NCBI RefSeq assembly: GCF_934754915.1
Contig: NZ_CAKVKB010000016.1
Coordinates: 1-45,516 of the forward strand
Reading direction: 5' to 3'
Origin: an uncultured Clostridium sp.
GTDB lineage: Bacteria > Bacillota > Clostridia > Clostridiales > Clostridiaceae
DNA length: 45,516 nt
Numbering within the stretch: the first letter of the stretch is position 1; each line of letters begins with the position of its first letter. A program made the position numbers and the translations under genes. This document shows positions 34,724-42,548 of this stretch, in pieces. The notes under the pieces were generated by a model. The model saw only the letters and a list, made by a program, of their open reading frames with translations, searched no databases and had not been told where the DNA came from.

Positions 34724-35743
34724 TTAATTTATTTCAATAGAAACAGCATGAGCTATTCCTGGTATTGTTTCTCCCTGCAGTGATGATGTTGTACTCATTA
34801 AAGCTCCTGTTGAAACAAGCAACACTTTTTTTATTTCCTTTTTCATGAGTTTTTTATACAAATAGCCTGTAAATACAACAGCTGAACACCCACATCCACT
34901 TCCACCTGCTTCTGTATTCTGTTTTTCATTATCAAAAATTATCTCTCCACAATCAATATGATTTGAAGAAATATCATATCCATATTCTTTCATAAGAGTG
35001 TCTGCAAGTTCTTTTCCTACTCTTCCAAGATCTCCTGTAGCAATAATATCATAATCTTCAGGTTTTCTTCCTGTATCTTTAAAGTGAGCTGCTATTGTAT
35101 CCACTGCTGCTGGTGCCATTGCTGCTCCCATGTTATTAGCATCTTTTTGCCCAAAATCTTTTACTTTTCCAGTAGTTACATATGTGACCATAGGATAACT
35201 TCCTTCATGCCCCAAAACAACTGCACCAGAACCAGTAACAGTCCATTGAGAGGTTTGAGGCCTTTGAGAACCATAATCCAAAGGAAATCTAAACTGTCTT
35301 TCTGCAGAACTAAAATGTGATGAAGTTGTTGCTACAACATGTTCTGCAAAGCCCCCATCCATAATTATAGAAGCCAAGCTTAATGATTCAGACATAGTTG
35401 AACATGCCCCATACAATCCAAAAAACGGAATGCTGAATTCTCTTGCAGCAAAACTTGAAGAAATAATTTGATTAAGCAGATCTCCTGAAAACAAATAATC
35501 TATATCATCTTCTTTTAGCTTAGCTCTATTAAGTGCTTTGCTTATGGCTGTAAACATCATCTGACTTTCTGCTTTTTCATAACTATCCTTTCCACATGTA
35601 TCATCATTTAACACCTCATCAAAATAAGAACCTAATGGACCTTCTCCTTCTTTTGGACCTACAATAGAATAAACTGATATTATTTTAGGTGGATTTTCCA
35701 TCTTAACTGTTTGTTTTCCTATCTTTTTCCTTTTTATTTCCAT
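34724..35743 (-). CDS. spoVAD: Stage V sporulation protein AD
   Basis: A 339-residue soluble subunit of the SpoVA complex that binds dipicolinic acid. Thiolase-like fold: SFAAREFSIPFFGLYGACST around the position of a thiolase Cys, GDLGRVGKELADTLMKEYG, and a C-terminal GGSGCGCSAVVFTGYL. Start has GAGGTG ten bases away. Upstream is an unusually long 442-bp gap before spoVAC that contains a dispersed repeat. Confidence 0.95.
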   Translation of the reverse strand: MEIKRKKIGKQTVKMENPPKIISVYSIVGPKEGEGPLGSYFDEVLNDDTCGKDSYEKAESQMMFTAISKALNRAKLKEDDIDYLFSGDLLNQIISSSFAAREFSIPFFGLYGACSTMSESLSLASIIMDGGFAEHVVATTSSHFSSAERQFRFPLDYGSQRPQTSQWTVTGSGAVVLGHEGSYPMVTYVTTGKVKDFGQKDANNMGAAMAPAAVDTIAAHFKDTGRKPEDYDIIATGDLGRVGKELADTLMKEYGYDISSNHIDCGEIIFDNEKQNTEAGGSGCGCSAVVFTGYLYKKLMKKEIKKVLLVSTGALMSTTSSLQGETIPGIAHAVSIEIN

Positions 35744-35777
35744 GCTTTAATATCACCTCAATCATGAATTCACTCAG

Positions 35778-35832
35778 TTCAATTGACAATGGACAATTGA
35801 CAAATAAAGATAAAATCTTGTAAAGATTTCTT
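35778..35832 (-). repeat. Dispersed intergenic repeat, copy 4 (minus orientation)
   Basis: Reverse orientation of the 72-bp core, slightly shortened: TTCAATTGACAATGGACAAT, TGACAAATAAAGATAAAATC, TTGTAAAGATTTCTT. It lies between spoVAC and spoVAD. Confidence 0.7.
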
Positions 35833-35879
35833 TAATCCTATATTAGCTTATTGTTAAAACATATATGTATATATCTAAT

Positions 35880-36050
35880 AATTGTGAATATTTCATAATT
35901 ATAATCTTGTATGATTATGTTCAAGATATAGTATCTATATTTATTTGAGATATACTATATCTTAATCTTGAACTGACCTTTATATTTATGCAAATATGAA
36001 AAATCTTCAATTATAATTTATATATTATTCCCCCAATATATAATACATAT
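35880..36050 (+). repeat. Palindromic repeat module, copy 4
   Basis: Contains a perfect 12-bp dyad, AAGATATAGTAT (35923-35934) with 35952-35963, followed by TTTATATTTATGCAAATATG and AAAAATCTTCAA. Blocks match 11180-11265 in the same orientation even though the neighbouring core is inverted. Fills most of the spoVAC-spoVAD gap; the rest of that gap shows nothing further. Confidence 0.5.
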
Positions 36051-36185
36051 ATTTGCTTAAAATTAACTCTTCTAGCTATAATACACTCTATATTAATTTA
36101 TTTTTTATATTTATACTTATGTGAAAAACTCATATAATATCTTTTTATACATTCTGTAAGTTATGTATTTAATTCATATTCTTGT

Positions 36186-36656
36186 TTATGTTAGCAGTTG
36201 AATAAAATAATATATTATTCCAACAATTACTGATGTTCCTATTCCATAAACAAGTACTGGTCCAGCTATTGTAAACATCTTTGCTGCTACCCCAAATATA
36301 AATCCTTCTTTTTTAAATTCTATTGCTGGAGAAACTACTGCATTTGAAAAACCTGTTATAGGAACAACTGTGCCTGCACCTCCAAAGTTTGCAAGTTTGC
36401 TGTATGTGCCAGTTCCTGTAAGTAATGCTCCTATAAAAATCATTATTATTGGAACTATATTCATAACCTTTTCTTCATCAAAACCAAAATTAATATATAT
36501 ATTATGAATTAACTGTCCAATATCACAAATAATTCCTCCAACTAAAAATGCCCTCAGACAATCTTGAAAAATTTTTGATTTAGGTGTCATTTCATTTGCC
36601 ATAGTCTGATATTTTTTCTTTATTCTTGCTTCTTTTCTTTCACTTTTACTACTCAA
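36186..36656 (-). CDS. spoVAC: Stage V sporulation protein AC
   Basis: A 156-residue membrane subunit of the SpoVA dipicolinate channel, the mechanosensitive component in Bacillus. Basic N-terminus, then four hydrophobic segments, with LRAFLVGGIICDIGQLIHN and the loop NFGGAGTVVPITGFSNAV. Start is a TTG at 36656 with GGAGG seven bases upstream. It has its own likely sigma-G promoter and is separated from sigF by a terminator. Confidence 0.94.
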   Translation of the reverse strand: MSSKSERKEARIKKKYQTMANEMTPKSKIFQDCLRAFLVGGIICDIGQLIHNIYINFGFDEEKVMNIVPIIMIFIGALLTGTGTYSKLANFGGAGTVVPITGFSNAVVSPAIEFKKEGFIFGVAAKMFTIAGPVLVYGIGTSVIVGIIYYFIQLLT

Positions 36657-36690
36657 AATTTTATCCTCCTTATTTTATTATCTATAGCTT

Positions 36691-36720
36691 TAGTATCTGT
36701 TTTATTTTATTTTTTAATTC
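36691..36720 (-). promoter_or_regulatory. Sigma-G-like promoter for spoVAC
   Basis: GAATT, 18 bases, GATACTA on the minus strand. This fits the forespore consensus (GnATR, 18, CATnnTA) with one mismatch in each box. spoVA genes are sigma-G dependent in Bacillus. Confidence 0.5.
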
Positions 36721-36760
36721 CTATAATTTAGAAAAAATTTTGTCATTTTAAAATTATATA

Positions 36761-36803
36761 TTGAAATTGACAATTGAAGATGAAATCCGCTCAAGATTTC
36801 TTT
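36761..36803 (-). repeat. Dispersed intergenic repeat, copy 5 (partial, minus orientation)
   Basis: Keeps AATTGACAATTGAAGATGAA followed by the CAAGATTTCTTT hairpin side; the outer third is missing. Confidence 0.5.
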
Positions 36804-36856
36804 GATGCTTTTATAGGTTTAGATGTAATTTTAATCTTTCACTATATTATAGATAC

Positions 36857-36901
36857 AAAAAAAATAAAAGATATGAGCATAAATAAACGCTTCATATCTT
36901 T
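36857..36901 (-). terminator. Terminator after sigF
   Basis: Ten-bp stem AAAGATATGA (minus strand, 36892-36901) with 36867-36876, then TTTATTTTTTTT on the minus strand. It ends the spoIIA operon before spoVAC. Confidence 0.85.
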
Positions 36902-36922
36902 CGCATTGATTAAATTATTATA

Positions 36923-37681
36923 TCATTCTTCCAGTTTCTTTTTCATCTGCTGAAGAACTTTTTTTTCTATTCTTGAAACCTGAACTTGACTTATTCCAAG
37001 CATATTTGCAACCTGCATTTGTGTTTTATCTTTAAAATATCTAAGCATTATTATCTGTCTTGCTTTTTCATCAAGACTTCTCAATGCTTCTTTAAGTGCT
37101 ATCTTTTCTATTAAATTTACATCATCTTCTACCTTTTTCTCACTTAATTTATCTATAAGAAGGACTGGTGCTCCATCATCCTGATGTATAGTATCATAAA
37201 GATATTGAAGACTATTTGCAGATTCAATTGCAAATAATATTTCTTCCTTTTCAACTCCAGCAAATTCAGCCAGTTCTTCTATTGTAGGAGACCTTTTTAA
37301 TTTATTTGTAAGCTGTTCTCTATAATAATGTATTTTCCTTGCCAGACTCTTTACACTTCGACTGACCTTAATCATTCCATCATCTCTTAAGAATCTCTTT
37401 ATTTCACCCATTATCATAGGCACAGCATAAGTAGAAAATTTAACATTGTAATTTAAATCAAAGTTATTTATTGCTTTAACTAGACCTATTGAACCAATTT
37501 GAAATATATCCTCATAATCATATCCTCTATTTAAAAATTTTTTGCTTATTGATGCTACAAGAGGGAGATTAATTTCAATCAATCTGTTCATAGCATCAGT
37601 ATCCCCATTTTTAGCTAAAGCAAGCAATTCCGAATTTTGATCATAATTATATTCCTCTCGTTTTAAATTCTCTTTATCCAT
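36923..37681 (-). CDS. sigF: RNA polymerase sporulation sigma factor F
   Basis: First forespore-specific sigma factor, held by SpoIIAB and freed by SpoIIAA. 252 residues: region 2 with NLPLVASISKKFLNRGYDYE and DIFQIGSIGLVKAINNFD, region 3, and region 4.2 with TQMQVANMLGISQVQVSRIE. I start it at the ATG at 37681, five bases after GGTGG. The GTG at 37690 lies within that site. It starts 9 bases after spoIIAB ends, so they are co-translated. Confidence 0.97.
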   Translation of the reverse strand: MDKENLKREEYNYDQNSELLALAKNGDTDAMNRLIEINLPLVASISKKFLNRGYDYEDIFQIGSIGLVKAINNFDLNYNVKFSTYAVPMIMGEIKRFLRDDGMIKVSRSVKSLARKIHYYREQLTNKLKRSPTIEELAEFAGVEKEEILFAIESANSLQYLYDTIHQDDGAPVLLIDKLSEKKVEDDVNLIEKIALKEALRSLDEKARQIIMLRYFKDKTQMQVANMLGISQVQVSRIEKKVLQQMKKKLEE

Positions 37682-37690
37682 TATATCCAC

Positions 37691-38122
37691 CTAACTTGCT
37701 GTGTTAAATTTCTTCTTGATAATTACCCTTGTACCTGTACCCTTTTCGCTTTCAACTTTTAAATAGTCCATAAATGTATCCATTACAGTAAACCCCATTC
37801 CAGACCTCTCAAGATCAGGTCTTGATGTATATAAAGGTTCCATTGCTTTTTCAATATCCTCTATGCCTTTTCCTTTATCACTGATAACTATACAAATTTC
37901 ATTTTCTTCAATTTCAGCCTCAATTCTAACAATACCTTCTTCATTTCCTTCATATCCATGAATTATGGCATTTGTAACAGCTTCTGATACAGCTGTCTTA
38001 ATATCACTTATCTCATCTATTGTAGGATCCAGCTGAGCAGCAAATGCTGCTACTGACACTCTTGCAAATCCTTCATTTTCCGGTCTGCTCAAAAACTCTA
38101 AAGTCATTTTATTATGTGACAT
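37691..38122 (-). CDS. spoIIAB: Anti-sigma F factor and protein kinase SpoIIAB
   Basis: 143 residues, GHKL/HATPase fold. N box DIKTAVSEAVTNAIIHGY, G1 box VISDKGKGIED, and the ATP lid with RSGMGFTVM. It binds sigma F with ATP and inactivates SpoIIAA by phosphorylating it. Start at 38122 has GGAGG nine bases upstream. Located 16 bases after spoIIAA. Confidence 0.97.
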   Translation of the reverse strand: MSHNKMTLEFLSRPENEGFARVSVAAFAAQLDPTIDEISDIKTAVSEAVTNAIIHGYEGNEEGIVRIEAEIEENEICIVISDKGKGIEDIEKAMEPLYTSRPDLERSGMGFTVMDTFMDYLKVESEKGTGTRVIIKKKFNTAS

Positions 38123-38138
38123 TTATAAACCCCTCCAT

Positions 38139-38474
38139 CTAAATGCAGCTGACTGCCTCATCTACAGTATCATACTTATTAATTAACTTATATAAACCTG
38201 CTAATTCAAAAATTTTATCCACATTTTTACTTGTTCCTGCAATACATAAATTGCCACCTTTGTTCTTGATCTTCTTATATCGTCCTACTACAGCTCCAAT
38301 ACCAGAACTGTCCATAAAAGTTACTTTTGAAAAATTCAAAATAACTTTACTTATATCATCTCTATCGATTCTATCATCAACTTTAATTCTGACTTCTTCT
38401 GCACTGCTATGATCAAGCTCTCCTATAAAAGCAGTAATTAAAATATCATTATATTTCTCAAATTCTAAATACAT
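38139..38474 (-). CDS. spoIIAA: Anti-sigma F antagonist SpoIIAA
   Basis: STAS-domain protein of 111 residues that displaces sigma F from SpoIIAB when dephosphorylated. The phosphorylated serine lies in FMDSSGIGAVVGRYKKI (Ser56/57). I choose the ATG at 38474 because MYLEFEKYNDILITAFIGEL aligns with SpoIIAA N-termini. An in-frame TTG at 38489 sits inside a hairpin stem. Neither has an adjacent ribosome binding site; the only strong one, GGGAGG at 38514-38519, is beyond that hairpin. First gene of the operon. Confidence 0.94.
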   Translation of the reverse strand: MYLEFEKYNDILITAFIGELDHSSAEEVRIKVDDRIDRDDISKVILNFSKVTFMDSSGIGAVVGRYKKIKNKGGNLCIAGTSKNVDKIFELAGLYKLINKYDTVDEAVSCI

Positions 38475-38481
38475 ATTATTT

Positions 38482-38519
38482 AATACCAAGAAGACATCTG
38501 GTATTATCCCACACCTCCC
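38482..38519 (-). promoter_or_regulatory. spoIIAA leader: hairpin between Shine-Dalgarno and start
   Basis: GGGAGG, then a perfect 7-bp stem AATACCA/TGGTATT (38499-38505 with 38482-38488, ten-base loop), then seven bases to the ATG. With the stem folded the site would be about 15 bases from the start. Confidence 0.5.
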
Positions 38520-38525
38520 TCATTT

Positions 38526-38566
38526 ATTCTTTAACATATTTTAACATATCTTATATTTATTTACAA
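38526..38566 (-). promoter_or_regulatory. spoIIA promoter region (sigma-H-like and sigma-A-like)
   Basis: Two overlapping candidates on the minus strand. Sigma-H-like: ATAAGATAT, 13 bases, AAAGAAT (38526-38554). Sigma-A-like: TTGTAA, 17 bases, TAAAAT (38538-38566). The spoIIA operon is sigma-H dependent in Bacillus. The first would start transcription only a few bases before the Shine-Dalgarno. Confidence 0.45.
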
Positions 38567-38628
38567 TAAAAATTTAAATTTCCATACATTTACAAAAATA
38601 TAATCAAGAAATATTTTTTAACATTACC

Positions 38629-38694
38629 ATATTTCAATTAACAATGGACGATTGACAATTGACAATAAAGGATAAAATCTTTTCAAGATTTCTT
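38629..38694 (-). repeat. Dispersed intergenic repeat, copy 6 (minus orientation)
   Basis: ATATTTCAATTAACAATGGA, GATTGACAATTGACAATAAA, GGATAAAATC and the perfect TTTTCAAGATTTCTT side. Nearly full length; lies upstream of the spoIIA promoter. Confidence 0.75.
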
Positions 38695-38814
38695 TAATTA
38701 TTATGTAATTTTACTACTTGGAATATATACATATAGAAAATTCACTTCCATAGCGCATACCATTATACACAATTATGCTTCTTGGAACATATATATACAC
38801 TTCTCGTTAAATAA

Positions 38815-38905
38815 GCTGTCGCATTAAGAAATCCAGGTCATATATAGTATATCAACTAAGCTGCTTAATACTATATATAATATGATTTAATCTTTGTGCG
38901 ACAGC
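38815..38905. repeat. 91-bp long inverted repeat downstream of the lon-like gene
   Basis: Outer arms GCTGTCGCA (38815-38823) and TGCGACAGC (38897-38905) are perfect. An inner perfect pair, TATATAGTAT (38841-38850) with 38868-38877, continues the stem. It sits 10 bases after the lon-like stop. It has no clean U run, so it may be a terminator-like or MITE-like element. Confidence 0.7.
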
Positions 38906-38915
38906 CCCCTATAAA

Positions 38916-41231
38916 TTACTTTTTCTTTTTATTATTTTTATCACATCTATACTTAAGAATCTCATCATTTAATTTTTTAAAGAATTCAGTAATTGTTTCT
39001 CCTCTATTTAAGATTAGAACTTCAATTGCATCATTTAAATCATCCATAGTATATATATGGAATTTTCTCTTTTCAATATCTCTTTCAACTTCAGCACTAA
39101 GAATCAATTCATCAACATTACTTGAAGGAATTAACACTCCTTTATCATCAACAGTATCTATAAGTCTGCATACTCTATGAAATCCTTCAATTTTTTCATT
39201 TATGCCTCCAATGGGCTGAATTTCACCAAACTGGTTTATAGATCCTGTTACTGCTATATTCTGTTTTATAGGTCTTTTACTTAAAGCTGATAATATACAT
39301 ATTATTTCAGCAACTGATGCACTATCCCCTTCAATCATTCCATAAGTCTGCTCAAAGCTAAGCTGAAGGTCTACTGGAAGTTTCTCATAAGGATTTATAA
39401 GATTGCTTAAAAGCCCTCTTAAAATGCTTATGGATTTTTCATGAATCTGTCCACTCATCTTGCATTCTTTTTGAATATCTATTATATTTCCATCACCCTG
39501 AAGTGCAATACACGTAACCCTCATTGGCTTACCAAAGCTATAAGAACCTGTTCCAACAACAGAAAGAGCATTTATTATTCCAATTCTTTCTCCATACGTT
39601 GTAATAAGAATCTTTCTATTTTTATAACTCTCCATTACATCTTCAAGAATCTTCTCTTCTTCATATGCCACATCTATTATATCCTGCTTTTCAATTGTCT
39701 TTCTGTCTTGTAATTTTGAATTATTGTCTGCCAGATATAATATCTTATTTACATAATACTCATTTATGGATACCTTTTTCCTGCTTCCAGCAATTCTTGC
39801 AAGGTATTTCATAATCTCATTCATAGCATCATCTGTAATTTCATTCAAATTATCACGCTCAATCTTTTTCTTTATAATATCACTTATACTTTTTCTAACA
39901 TGAACATTATTTTTCAATTCACTTTCTGCTTCAATCCTTATAGGGAATATCATTTTAAAATCTTCATCTCGTTCAAAAAGAATTTCATAACTTTCATAAT
40001 CTCCTATTAAAATAACCTTAACATCCACAGGGATTGGCTCTGGCTTTAATCCAGCAATAGAAAGCACTTCTAAATAACTCTTGGTATAATTATAATCAAC
40101 TTGTCCATGAATCAACGCTTTTTTTAAATAATAGTAACTTGCTCCACTATTTATCAATGAAGACATCCTTAAAATGAGACATCCTTTATTAGCTTTCACA
40201 AGACTTCCTGCATTTATAAGTGACATATCTGTTGAATATCCTCCAGTAGTATTTCTATATTCAATATTTCCTATGAGATTCCCAACAGTAGGATCTTCTT
40301 CATATATGACCTTTGGATGATCTATTCCTGTATTATCAACAATTACATTGACAGAAAATTTAGATAGAGCATCATTTATATATTCTTCATCATCTTCAAA
40401 ATTTATAGTATAACATTCAACTATTTCATCTTCTAAATAATCAAACATTTCTATAAGATACCTATATACATTATCATAAGCTATAAATTCTAATAGAAAA
40501 TCATCTTTATATGACTGCATTTGATCCTTTATATGATTTCTATAAAGGTTCTTTAATTTTTCTATGGAATCTATTTCTATTTCTTTAAGCTTTTCAAGAA
40601 TTGTCTCAGCTTCTTTTTTTAAATCTGAAGCCTGCTTTTCAATACTGCATTCTTCTTCATCTTCAAGATTTTCATATTGATCTTTTGTCATTTCAGTATC
40701 TTCTTCCTTTACAGGAATAAAGACAAATCCATTTGTTGTTGCTTTTATATCAAAATTCTTAGCTTTTGCCATATCCATAAGATTCGTAATATAGTTATTT
40801 CTCTGTTCACTCACATCTTCAATTATATCTTCTTTTTCTTCATCTGAAGATGTGTTGTAAAACTCATTTATACATTTAAGATATTTCTCTTTCATAATTT
40901 CAAGCATTTCCTTGAAAATCTGACCTTTTCCATTCTCAAGAATAAGCACTTTAGGATTCGTATTATCACCATTACTTACATAACATATATCTTCAGGCTT
41001 CTTACTATCTATATACAGACCTTCAACAAATTCAATAAGTTCTTCTAATTTTTCCTTAGAAAATGAATCAACATAGTATATATTGTATCCATCCTTTTGA
41101 ACTCTTAAAGCTTTTTCTATTTTATTCAACGTAGTATTACTTTTTGGTATTCTATTAATGTCAGTTTGCTTCATTACATCATTAATTGATGCTGAAAAAA
41201 TTATTTCACTTGGAGTTAGTTCTCTTTTCAT
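38916..41231 (-). CDS. Lon-family (LonB/LonC-like) protease with degenerate ATPase motifs
   Basis: A 771-residue protein. The N-terminal region has AAA_32-like order with a long charged coiled-coil insertion (about 95-270). Residues where Walker A is expected (after GYNIYY) read VDSFSKEKLEEL with no GxxGxGK, and the Walker B region reads GCLILRMSSL without acidic residues. The C-terminal Lon protease domain is intact: Ser637 in EGDSASVAE and Lys680 in GGINEKIEGF, 43 apart as in Escherichia coli Lon. It may degrade unfolded proteins without ATP, as described for LonC. A TAG lies five codons upstream, fixing the start at or after 41231. It lies directly upstream of spoIIA. Confidence 0.85.
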   Translation of the reverse strand: MKRELTPSEIIFSASINDVMKQTDINRIPKSNTTLNKIEKALRVQKDGYNIYYVDSFSKEKLEELIEFVEGLYIDSKKPEDICYVSNGDNTNPKVLILENGKGQIFKEMLEIMKEKYLKCINEFYNTSSDEEKEDIIEDVSEQRNNYITNLMDMAKAKNFDIKATTNGFVFIPVKEEDTEMTKDQYENLEDEEECSIEKQASDLKKEAETILEKLKEIEIDSIEKLKNLYRNHIKDQMQSYKDDFLLEFIAYDNVYRYLIEMFDYLEDEIVECYTINFEDDEEYINDALSKFSVNVIVDNTGIDHPKVIYEEDPTVGNLIGNIEYRNTTGGYSTDMSLINAGSLVKANKGCLILRMSSLINSGASYYYLKKALIHGQVDYNYTKSYLEVLSIAGLKPEPIPVDVKVILIGDYESYEILFERDEDFKMIFPIRIEAESELKNNVHVRKSISDIIKKKIERDNLNEITDDAMNEIMKYLARIAGSRKKVSINEYYVNKILYLADNNSKLQDRKTIEKQDIIDVAYEEEKILEDVMESYKNRKILITTYGERIGIINALSVVGTGSYSFGKPMRVTCIALQGDGNIIDIQKECKMSGQIHEKSISILRGLLSNLINPYEKLPVDLQLSFEQTYGMIEGDSASVAEIICILSALSKRPIKQNIAVTGSINQFGEIQPIGGINEKIEGFHRVCRLIDTVDDKGVLIPSSNVDELILSAEVERDIEKRKFHIYTMDDLNDAIEVLILNRGETITEFFKKLNDEILKYRCDKNNKKKK

Positions 41232-41243
41232 TACATACCTATC

Positions 41244-41300
41244 CTACTTTGAATTTTTTCTCTTAAAATCAGCTATAATCTTCCAAAGTAGTCTCCTCCT
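41244..41300 (-). promoter_or_regulatory. Leader of the lon-like gene: strong Shine-Dalgarno then hairpin
   Basis: AGGAGGAG (41293-41300, minus strand) is followed by CTACTTTG (41284-41291) that pairs perfectly with CAAAGTAG (41244-41251), then 12 bases to the ATG. A TTG inside the stem could instead start a five-codon peptide ending at 41269. Confidence 0.45.
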
Positions 41301-41368
41301 TAAATTAGTAGTATATAATATTAATATTCCTCAAGTATGAAAATAGATATACTTTTTTTATAAATATA

Positions 41369-42415
41369 TTAAAATAATGTCATTTGTTCCATTTCTTTTT
41401 CCTTAAAAGAGGATATACTGACACCAATTAATCTTAAAGTGGACTTTAATTCTTCCATTTCAAGAAGTTCCTTAGAAACATTGAATATTTCTTCATGAGT
41501 TGATATATAATAATTCAATGTTCTGCTTCTTGTATGATTTTCAAAATCTTTTGTTTTAAATTTAAGTGTGACTGTTTTTCCAACAACATTTTTTCTGTTT
41601 AAAATCTCTTCTATTTCATAAGAAAATTCTTTTATATATTGAAGAAGTTCTTCTTTGTCATCTGTATCAAATTTTAAGGTTGTTTCTTTACCTGCTGATT
41701 TTCTTTCACGTAATGTCTCTATTTTTCTATTATCAATTCCTCTTATTCTATTGTATATATCAATTCCATTTTTTCCAAGATATTCAACACAGAATTCCTT
41801 ATCCATTTTATATAAATCTTTGACATAAAATATCCCCATATTATTAAGCTTAGCAACTGAAACTTTTCCAAGTCCATGAATCTTTGATAATGGAAGTGGG
41901 AATAATATTTCAGGAACCATGTCTTTTGATATTTCTTTTATTCCATTAGGTTTATTCCAATCTGAAGCTAATTTTGCAAGAAACTTATTAAATGATATCC
42001 CTACAGAAATTGTAAGACCAGTCTCTTTAAATATCCTCATCTTTATATATCTTGCAGCATCCATACCACTTCTAAATTGGCTATGGGAAATATCAAGATA
42101 TCCTTCATCAATAGATACCTGTTCAACAAAAGGAGTTACTTCATTAAGAATTTTAAATATATCCTGAGATATCTTTGTATATCTTCCATAACGTCCACTA
42201 ATAAAAATACCATTAGGACACTTTTCTTTAGCCATAAATATAGGCATAGCTGAATGTACACCATATTTTCTCGCTTCATATGAACATGTAGATACAACAC
42301 CTCTTTCGCTCATTCCTCCAACTATAACAGGTTTACCTTTTAATTGAGGATTATCTTTCTGTTCTACAGATGCAAAAAAAGCATCCATATCTACATGAAG
42401 TATATGATTATCCAT
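41369..42415 (-). CDS. dinB: DNA polymerase IV (Y-family)
   Basis: Translesion polymerase, 348 residues. Catalytic motif HVDMDAFFASVE at the N-terminus, VSTCSYEARKYGV, and the second acidic pair in VSIDEGYLDIS. Helix-hairpin-helix thumb KIHGLGKVSVAKLNNMG and the little-finger domain follow. It ends in KEKEMEQMTLF, a QxxLF-like tail that would bind the beta clamp. A GAGAGGAAG site lies upstream. It precedes the lon-like gene by 137 bases. Confidence 0.95.
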   Translation of the reverse strand: MDNHILHVDMDAFFASVEQKDNPQLKGKPVIVGGMSERGVVSTCSYEARKYGVHSAMPIFMAKEKCPNGIFISGRYGRYTKISQDIFKILNEVTPFVEQVSIDEGYLDISHSQFRSGMDAARYIKMRIFKETGLTISVGISFNKFLAKLASDWNKPNGIKEISKDMVPEILFPLPLSKIHGLGKVSVAKLNNMGIFYVKDLYKMDKEFCVEYLGKNGIDIYNRIRGIDNRKIETLRERKSAGKETTLKFDTDDKEELLQYIKEFSYEIEEILNRKNVVGKTVTLKFKTKDFENHTRSRTLNYYISTHEEIFNVSKELLEMEELKSTLRLIGVSISSFKEKEMEQMTLF

Positions 42416-42441
42416 AAATAATTTAACTTCCTCTCTAAATC

Positions 42442-42476
42442 AAAAAATAAGACCAGACATTATTATGCCTGATCTT
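42442..42476 (-). terminator. Terminator after the DUF4003-like gene
   Basis: A 12-bp stem (42465-42476 with 42449-42460, two G-U pairs), four-base loop, and ATTTTTT tail on the minus strand. Confidence 0.85.
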
Positions 42477-42548
42477 GTGCAACTTATTTCCATTAATATT
42501 TTATCATAATTTTTTAATATTAGCAAAACATGTGTTCTTAATATATTT

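Noticed and set aside
38490..38505. Five-codon upstream peptide (ATG to TAA) in the spoIIAA leader
   Set aside because: GGGAGG is 16 bases away, too far for a normal start; the hairpin explanation is simpler.
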